Source of the DNA: Kerstersia similis
GTDB lineage: Bacteria; Pseudomonadota; Gammaproteobacteria; Burkholderiales; Burkholderiaceae_B
NCBI RefSeq assembly: GCF_965139615.1
Contig: NZ_CBCSIQ010000037.1
Span: forward strand, 1-29,085
DNA length: 29,085 nt
Reading direction: 5' to 3'
Positions within the stretch are counted from its first letter, which is position 1. Each line of letters opens with the position of its first letter. Positions 24,837 through 29,085 of the stretch are shown here, piece by piece. The position numbers were made by a program, and so were the translations under genes. The notes below the pieces were generated by a model that had not been told where the DNA came from, made no database searches, and saw only the letters and a program-made list of their open reading frames with translations.

Positions 24837-26104
24837 TGAATTTGCCTCAATCCCGGCAACCGGCCGCGGGCCAGGGGGCCGTTGTTCCCCGTGGGCAGCC
24901 CGGGCGTACGGCATCTGCAGGCAATGGCCTGGCCGCCTTGCACGATGAGCTGGCGCAGCGGGAAATGCCGTTGCGGCGCGCACGGCGGTTGGTACAAGCG
25001 CTGGTGCTGATCCTCCTGTTGTTCCTGGTGTGGGCCTGGTGGTTCGAGGTCGATGAGGTTTCCTCAGGCAGCGGCCGGGTGGTCCCGATCTCGCGCGAGC
25101 AGGTCGTGCAATCGCTGGAAGGCGGCATCGTTACCGAACTGCTGGTGGCAGAGGGCGATATTGTCGAAAAAGGACAGGTGCTGGCGCGCCTGGACCCGAC
25201 TCAATCTGCTTCCAATGTGGAAGAAAGCGCTGCCCGGTACCGCGCAGCGCTGGCCAGCGCCGCACGCCTGCAGGCCGAAGTTTCCGGTGCCGGAGAGATC
25301 CGTTTCCCGCCGGAACTGAATGACTGGCAAACGCTGCGCAATGCGGAAACGCGTTTGTTCCGGTCCCGGCGTGAAGGCTTGCGGCAGTCGGTGAACGGCT
25401 TGAAGCGCTCCCTTGAACTGGTGAACCGGGAGCTGGGCATTACTTCCCGGCTGGTTGAAGAGGGGGCAGCCAGCAATGTCGAGCTGATCCGGCTGCAACG
25501 GCAGCGCGCGGAACTGCAGCTCAAGCTGGACGAAGCTGAATCCAGCTACATGGTGCAGGCACGGGAAGAACTGGCACGGGCCAATGCCGAGGTCGAAGCC
25601 CTGTCGTCGGTCGTCAAGGGGCGCTCGGATGTGCTGGAACGCCTGACGCATCGCTCACCGGTGCGCGGCGTGGTCAAGGATGTGGAAGTCACGACCATCG
25701 GCGGCGTCGTGCCGCCTAACGGCCGCCTGATGGAAATCGTGCCGCTGGGCGAGCAACTGCTGGTCGAGGCCCGGATCGCGCCCCGCGATATCGCGTTCAT
25801 CCATCCCGGCCAGGCTGCCATGGTGAAGATCACGGCCTACGACTACGCCATCTACGGCGGCCTGCCCGGCAAGGTCGTCACGATTTCGCCGGACACCATA
25901 CGCGACGAAGTCAAACCCGACGTTTTCTATTACCGCGTGTTCATCCTGACCGACAGCGATGCGTTGGTGAACAAGGCCGGGACGCAGTTCCCCATCGTGC
26001 CAGGCATGATCGCGAGTGTCGATATCCGCACCGGCAGCAAAAGTATTCTGGATTATCTGATCAAGCCCTTGAACAGGGCCAGGGAGGCATTGCGTGAACG
26101 TTGA
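24836..26104 (+). CDS. HlyD-family membrane-fusion protein of the type I secretion system
   Basis: A 422-residue periplasmic adaptor. A cytoplasmic N-terminus of about 50 residues (Gln/Ala/Gly-rich, then Arg-rich) precedes one membrane helix at about 52-70. The lipoyl half-motif LEGGIVTELLVAEGDIVEKG follows at about 94-113, then a coiled coil (130-260) and the second lipoyl and beta-barrel parts, including RSPVRGVVKDVEV and GGVVPPNGRLMEIVP. This is the classical HlyD/LapC type I adaptor. The start ATG shares one base with the ABC transporter stop (TAATG), implying coupled translation. It bridges the ABC transporter and the TolC protein. Confidence 0.93.
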   Translation: MNLPQSRQPAAGQGAVVPRGQPGRTASAGNGLAALHDELAQREMPLRRARRLVQALVLILLLFLVWAWWFEVDEVSSGSGRVVPISREQVVQSLEGGIVTELLVAEGDIVEKGQVLARLDPTQSASNVEESAARYRAALASAARLQAEVSGAGEIRFPPELNDWQTLRNAETRLFRSRREGLRQSVNGLKRSLELVNRELGITSRLVEEGAASNVELIRLQRQRAELQLKLDEAESSYMVQAREELARANAEVEALSSVVKGRSDVLERLTHRSPVRGVVKDVEVTTIGGVVPPNGRLMEIVPLGEQLLVEARIAPRDIAFIHPGQAAMVKITAYDYAIYGGLPGKVVTISPDTIRDEVKPDVFYYRVFILTDSDALVNKAGTQFPIVPGMIASVDIRTGSKSILDYLIKPLNRAREALRER

Positions 26105-27890
26105 GCATGGGCCGGGCGTCCAGGGTGTACTGGACGTACCGGGCAGGTGGGCGCTTGGAAGCGCAATGGTGTTGGCGTGGATGGTAGCTGCCAGTGCGGG
26201 CGCCCAGTCATTGCGAGGCAATCCCGTGGATGCCGTGCCGGAGTTGCGCCAGCCGGCCGTGCCACAGCCGTCCGGCAGTGTCGCGCCTGGCAGTCAGCGG
26301 CCCGGTGCGACGGAAACGGCTGCCGTGCTGGCGCAGCGGCTGGTACCGCGAAGCTTTGTCGTCGAAGGTGTAACGGCCGTGCCCTTTGATGAAGTGGTGG
26401 CCTTGCTGGAGCCTCTGGCGGGCAAGGAGACGACGGTTGCCGGCCTGGCCGGAGAAGTCAACGCCATTACTCAGCTCTACCAGCAGCGCGGTTTTGCCCT
26501 GTCCTACGCTTTGCTGCAGAACCAGAACTTCAATGATGGCATCGTGAAGGTCACAGTGGTGGAAGGGTATGTGGCACAGGTAGTGTTTACCGGGGATGTC
26601 GGCCCGGTGCAGGAGCGCCTGGATCGCCTGGCGAAGAAGCTGACCGAAGAACGGCCGCTGCGGCGCGAAACGCTGGATGGCGTACTCAATCTGATGCGTA
26701 CCACGCCCGGCATCAGCATCGTACCCAGGCTGGATTGGCCCAGGCGTGCCGATGGCGCCACGGCAATGGTGATAGAAGCCAGCCGTGAAGGCATGACGGC
26801 GACGGCGACTCTCAGTGATATGGGTACCGGCAATCAGCCCCTGGTGGGCGTCACGCTGAACAGTTCGACTGCGCTCGGAGAAAAAATCTCGGTCGCTGCG
26901 TCAGTGCCGCTGGAACACGAGGATGTGCGCTATGTCCGAGGCGCCATAGAGCTGCCCTTGAACGATGCCGGCCTCAGTTGGGAAGGCGAAGGCTATCACT
27001 ATGAGGCCCGTCCGCTGGAAGAAGGCGCCCTGACGTTTCAGCGCCGTATCAAGAATCAGCGTCTGGCGACCGGTTTGCGCTATGACGCCGCCGGCCCCTC
27101 CGGCCATTTCTGGCAATGGCGTGCCGGGATGCAGGCCATGGATAGCAACGAACGCTGGCAGCTGCGCGACATCCTGCCCGGCCAGCTGGCCATCGACCAG
27201 CGGACGCGCAGCCGTGCCGTCTATGCGGAAATGAACTATTCAGGTAACGGATTGTGGCATTCGCAGCATCGGATCACGCTCGGTCTGGCCAAAGGCTGGA
27301 AAGGCCTGGGCGCACGCACGGATTACACATTCTCTCCGTTGCTGGCGGCGCTGCTGGGGCCGGCTGCGACGCAAAACATGTATCGCGAAGTCGCGGCCCA
27401 AGCAGCCGAGCTGGGCTACTTGAATCTCAAACTCAACGCCAGCAATACCATTCCTTTGACACCACGTACGCAGCTGCGTTTGGGCGCGTTGTTCCAGTAC
27501 AGCGCGCAACGCCTGCCGACTGCCGAGCAGGTGTCATTCGGTAAATGGCGCTACGGCATGGGCTACGAACAAGGCGCCATTGGCGGTGACAAGGGCCTGG
27601 GGCTGGAAGCCGAACTCAGCCATCGCTGGCAGACGGGATGGCGCGGCATTGCCGACATCATTCCGTATATGGGCGCTGATTATGCGGCTGCCTGGTACAA
27701 CGGCTTGCGCGGGGATCTGATCGGCAGGCAGGCGATTTCGTCGGTCTGGCTGGGCCTCAGAGTGACTGACCAGCGTCATTACCTCTTCAATTTCAATCTG
27801 GCACGGCCTTTGCGCGACATCAGTCCGGCCCTGCAGACAGACAGCTGGCGCTTCAATGCCAGCTATTCCTTGTTCTACCGGGGGTGGTGA
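26094..27890 (+). CDS. Two-partner-secretion outer-membrane transporter, ShlB/FhaC/HecB family
   Basis: A 598-residue TpsB-like protein starting with GTG at 26094, with AGGGAGG six bases upstream and an 11-base overlap with the HlyD gene. A signal peptide (about 1-37, cleavage near SAGA/QS), a Pro/Gln-rich linker and a POTRA domain (about 85-160, FVVEGVTAVPFDEV to IVKVTVVEGYV) precede a second periplasmic segment and a beta-barrel from about 270 ending in Trp. In the L6 region, where TpsB proteins have an Arg-Gly-Tyr/Phe motif, the sequence is YGMGYEQG followed by GGDKGLGLEAEL. Met489 replaces the conserved arginine. No filamentous-haemagglutinin-type TpsA gene lies beside it. Its overlap with a type I operon suggests a helper role in adhesin or matrix-protein export, which is inference. 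Confidence 0.85.
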   Translation: MNVEHGPGVQGVLDVPGRWALGSAMVLAWMVAASAGAQSLRGNPVDAVPELRQPAVPQPSGSVAPGSQRPGATETAAVLAQRLVPRSFVVEGVTAVPFDEVVALLEPLAGKETTVAGLAGEVNAITQLYQQRGFALSYALLQNQNFNDGIVKVTVVEGYVAQVVFTGDVGPVQERLDRLAKKLTEERPLRRETLDGVLNLMRTTPGISIVPRLDWPRRADGATAMVIEASREGMTATATLSDMGTGNQPLVGVTLNSSTALGEKISVAASVPLEHEDVRYVRGAIELPLNDAGLSWEGEGYHYEARPLEEGALTFQRRIKNQRLATGLRYDAAGPSGHFWQWRAGMQAMDSNERWQLRDILPGQLAIDQRTRSRAVYAEMNYSGNGLWHSQHRITLGLAKGWKGLGARTDYTFSPLLAALLGPAATQNMYREVAAQAAELGYLNLKLNASNTIPLTPRTQLRLGALFQYSAQRLPTAEQVSFGKWRYGMGYEQGAIGGDKGLGLEAELSHRWQTGWRGIADIIPYMGADYAAAWYNGLRGDLIGRQAISSVWLGLRVTDQRHYLFNFNLARPLRDISPALQTDSWRFNASYSLFYRGW

Positions 27891-27904
27891 GGAATCTCTG
27901 GAAA

Positions 27905-27953
27905 ACGTTACGTATGTAACGTAACAACGGGAACATCCCCTGGGAAATGTTAC
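27905..27953. promoter_or_regulatory. Cluster of four GTTAC half-sites, candidate enhancer for the sigma-54 promoter
   Basis: An 18-base palindrome with arms ACGTTAC (27905-27911) and GTAACGT (27916-27922) is followed by two more half-sites, GTAAC 27921-27925 and GTTAC 27949-27953. The last two are inverted relative to each other as GTAACA and TGTTAC. The cluster ends about 155 bases upstream of the sigma-54 -24 element, the usual distance for enhancer-binding activators. The activator is not known. Confidence 0.4.
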
Positions 27954-27974
27954 CTCCGCAGACGTCAAAAAATG

Positions 27975-28016
27975 ACCGGCGGCGAGTGTCTGACACTCGC
28001 CGCCGGTTTCATTTGT
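27975..28016 (+). terminator. Strong terminator at the end of the adhesin/secretion operon
   Basis: A perfect 15-bp GC-rich stem (27975-27989 with 27993-28007) with a CTG loop is followed by TTTCATTT and preceded by a run of six A, so it may work on both strands. It separates the five-gene operon from the sigma-54-driven gene. Confidence 0.82.
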
Positions 28017-28106
28017 GACAGACGATTTCCTCATCTTATTGTTTTTAAAGAAAAAAAAGGATTTCAAGGATTTTTCAATATTTTTCAAACGTATTTATCT
28101 GAAATT

Positions 28107-28122
28107 TGGCACGGTTTTTGCT
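28107..28122 (+). promoter_or_regulatory. Sigma-54 (RpoN) promoter
   Basis: TGGCACG at 28107-28113 and TTGCT at 28118-28122 separated by GTTT match the -24/-12 consensus TGGCACG-N4-TTGCW at every position, with GG and GC correctly spaced. Transcription should start near 28132, giving a leader of about 120 bases before the Gly/Leu-rich protein gene. Confidence 0.82.
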
Positions 28123-28140
28123 CAATAAGAATTATCGAAT

Positions 28141-28209
28141 GGCTCCGGCTATCGAGCCGCTCCCGGTTGGCAGGGGGCTCATGGGAAAGCATGAGCGCTG
28201 CCGGAGAGC
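28141..28209 (+). other. Structured 5' leader RNA of the Gly/Leu-rich protein gene
   Basis: Directly after the predicted start of transcription, a small hairpin (28141-28145 with 28154-28158) is followed by a long interrupted stem: 28159-28164 with 28203-28209 (one bulge), 28169-28173 with 28198-28202, and 28177-28183 with 28190-28196, capped by a purine loop GGAAAG. It ends about 30 bases before the AGGAGA ribosome-binding site. It does not match the riboswitch classes I know, including c-di-GMP aptamers; it could be a stability element or protein-binding leader. Confidence 0.45.
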
Positions 28210-28251
28210 AAGGCAGGTGAAATTTTTGATGACCTGAATTAGGAGAAAAAC

Positions 28252-29085
28252 ATGCAGAACCAACCCCTGGCAGCCAAGCGCGTGCGCTTCAGCCGCCACA
28301 TCGGCAGCCGCCTCACGCTGGCGGCCATGCTGCTGATGGCGGCAGCGCAAGCCCAGGCTGTCAGCAGCCAGCTGACTTTGACCACGCAAATGGATCTGAC
28401 GCCGGGTAACCAGGCGGTTCTGGCGACAGCGCTGAATAACACCGGTGCGGCCGTCGATAACCTGGTGAACCTGGGCCTGGCGCCCACGCTGGGTGGCGTC
28501 GGCCAATCGCTGGATGGCGTGGCTGCGCCCGTGGTGTCTCAAGTCACTGGCGTGACGCAGCAAGTGGGCGCGGCGACCGGGTTGGGCGGCGCTGTCAGCG
28601 GCCTGACCGGCAATCTGGGGGAAACGGTTACTGCATTGGGCGATCGCGTGCAGGAAGTCAATCTGCCGCTGGGCCTGGGCCAAGGAGTGGGCGGTCTGGT
28701 CAGCGAAACCGGCCGTGCTGTCGGCAGTGCAGGCGGCCTGTTGGACGCCAAGACCGCCAATGGCGGCCAGCCGGTGGGGCAGGTACTGAATCACGCCACG
28801 CAAGGTGTCGGCGAACTGACCGGCAATCTGGGCACGGGTGGCTTGTTGAACCTGGGCGGCCTGACGGGCGGTAACGCAGATGGCGGCCTGCTGGCGCCCG
28901 TGACGGGCCTGGTGGGTGGTTTGCTGGGCGGCGGCGAAGGCGGTGGCCTGCTGGGTGGCTTGGGCGGCGGGGATGGTGGCCTGCTGGCACCGGTAACCGG
29001 TCTGGTCGGTGGCTTGCTGGGCGGCGAAGGCGGCTTGCTCGGCGGTGTGCTGGGCGGTGAGGGCGGCTTGTTGGGTGGCCTGGGG
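28252..29085 (+). CDS. Gly/Leu-rich secreted repeat protein (collagen-like-repeat type), 3' end outside window
   Basis: The frame stays open for 278 codons to the window edge, so the gene is partial. The ATG at 28252 has AGGAGA five bases upstream. Residues 1-36 form a signal peptide (basic start, LTLAAMLLMAAA core, cleavage near AQA/VS). The mature protein is cysteine-free and very rich in Gly, Leu, Val and Thr. After a moderately varied part (40-200) come glycine-rich repeats in which GGLLAPVTGLVGGLLGG recurs 31 residues apart and GGLLGG units crowd together. Such proteins are often labelled collagen-like, but true Gly-X-Y triplets are not seen. It is driven by its own sigma-54 promoter behind the adhesin operon. 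A role as a secreted surface or matrix component is likely but unproven. Confidence 0.78.
   Translation, partial: MQNQPLAAKRVRFSRHIGSRLTLAAMLLMAAAQAQAVSSQLTLTTQMDLTPGNQAVLATALNNTGAAVDNLVNLGLAPTLGGVGQSLDGVAAPVVSQVTGVTQQVGAATGLGGAVSGLTGNLGETVTALGDRVQEVNLPLGLGQGVGGLVSETGRAVGSAGGLLDAKTANGGQPVGQVLNHATQGVGELTGNLGTGGLLNLGGLTGGNADGGLLAPVTGLVGGLLGGGEGGGLLGGLGGGDGGLLAPVTGLVGGLLGGEGGLLGGVLGGEGGLLGGLG
28882..29085 (+). repeat. Gly/Leu-rich coding repeats at the window edge
   Basis: Two copies of the segment encoding GGLLAPVTGLVGGLLGG start at 28882 and 28975 (93 bases apart), with shorter GGLLGG-coding units after each. The array continues past the window. Variable third bases show that the repeats are selected at protein level and are not a very recent duplication. 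Confidence 0.75.

Noticed and set aside
23673..24983. 436-codon minus-strand open frame
   Set aside because: Antisense to the ABC transporter ATPase, whose Walker A, signature and Walker B motifs are complete.
27534..28088. 184-codon minus-strand frame over the end of the TpsB gene and the terminator
   Set aside because: It crosses a strong hairpin terminator, its start lies in AT-rich non-coding DNA without a ribosome-binding site, and most of it is antisense to the barrel.
28141..28209. c-di-GMP or glycine riboswitch
   Set aside because: The conserved core sequences of these aptamers are not present; only a stem-loop fold is seen.
28132..28803. 223-codon minus-strand frame
   Set aside because: Antisense to the secreted Gly/Leu-rich protein, which has a signal peptide, ribosome-binding site and sigma-54 promoter.

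Overview
The window is GC-rich, gene-dense bacterial DNA. Gene content and codon use suggest a betaproteobacterium of the Alcaligenaceae/Burkholderiales type: a gallate dioxygenase with LysR regulators and an orphan TRAP binding protein, a BapA-like adhesin with its own type I exporter, and a glycine/leucine-rich secreted protein. This assignment is an inference from protein families. A run of N bases inside the adhesin repeats (18796-19113) shows that it is a draft or unresolved assembly. No tRNA, rRNA, insertion sequence or CRISPR array was seen.

Region 1 (about 1-7310) is an aromatic ring-cleavage locus. On the minus strand lie a type I (VOC) extradiol dioxygenase, an unusual ten-helix membrane protein built from about five repeats, and two LysR-type regulators. 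Divergent from the second regulator is galA, a LigB/LigA-fusion gallate dioxygenase, followed after a structured spacer by a TRAP-type solute-binding protein without its membrane partners. The hydratase and aldolase genes expected downstream of gallate cleavage are not in the window.

Region 2 (7318-12178) is mixed housekeeping: a six-helix K+-channel-like protein with an altered selectivity filter, a DUF2799-like lipoprotein overlapping a PAP2 phosphatase, a ClC chloride/proton antiporter, and a small TARG1/ALC1-like macro-domain protein.

Region 3 (12256-16422) is a two-gene minus-strand operon of large dynamin-like GTPases. Order and architecture match LeoBC-LeoA, the pair known as the Eleos anti-phage system. 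An outer-membrane beta-barrel gene follows on the plus strand.

Region 4 (17501-29085) is a surface-adhesion and secretion island. A 450-base AT-rich leader precedes five plus-strand genes whose ends all overlap: a BapA-like Ig-repeat adhesin, a TolC-type outer-membrane protein, a LapB-type ABC transporter, a HlyD-type adaptor and, unexpectedly, a two-partner-secretion (FhaC/ShlB-like) outer-membrane transporter. After a strong terminator, a textbook sigma-54 promoter and a structured leader drive a Gly/Leu-rich secreted repeat protein that runs off the window. The likely theme is export of biofilm-matrix components, with the last gene under separate control.
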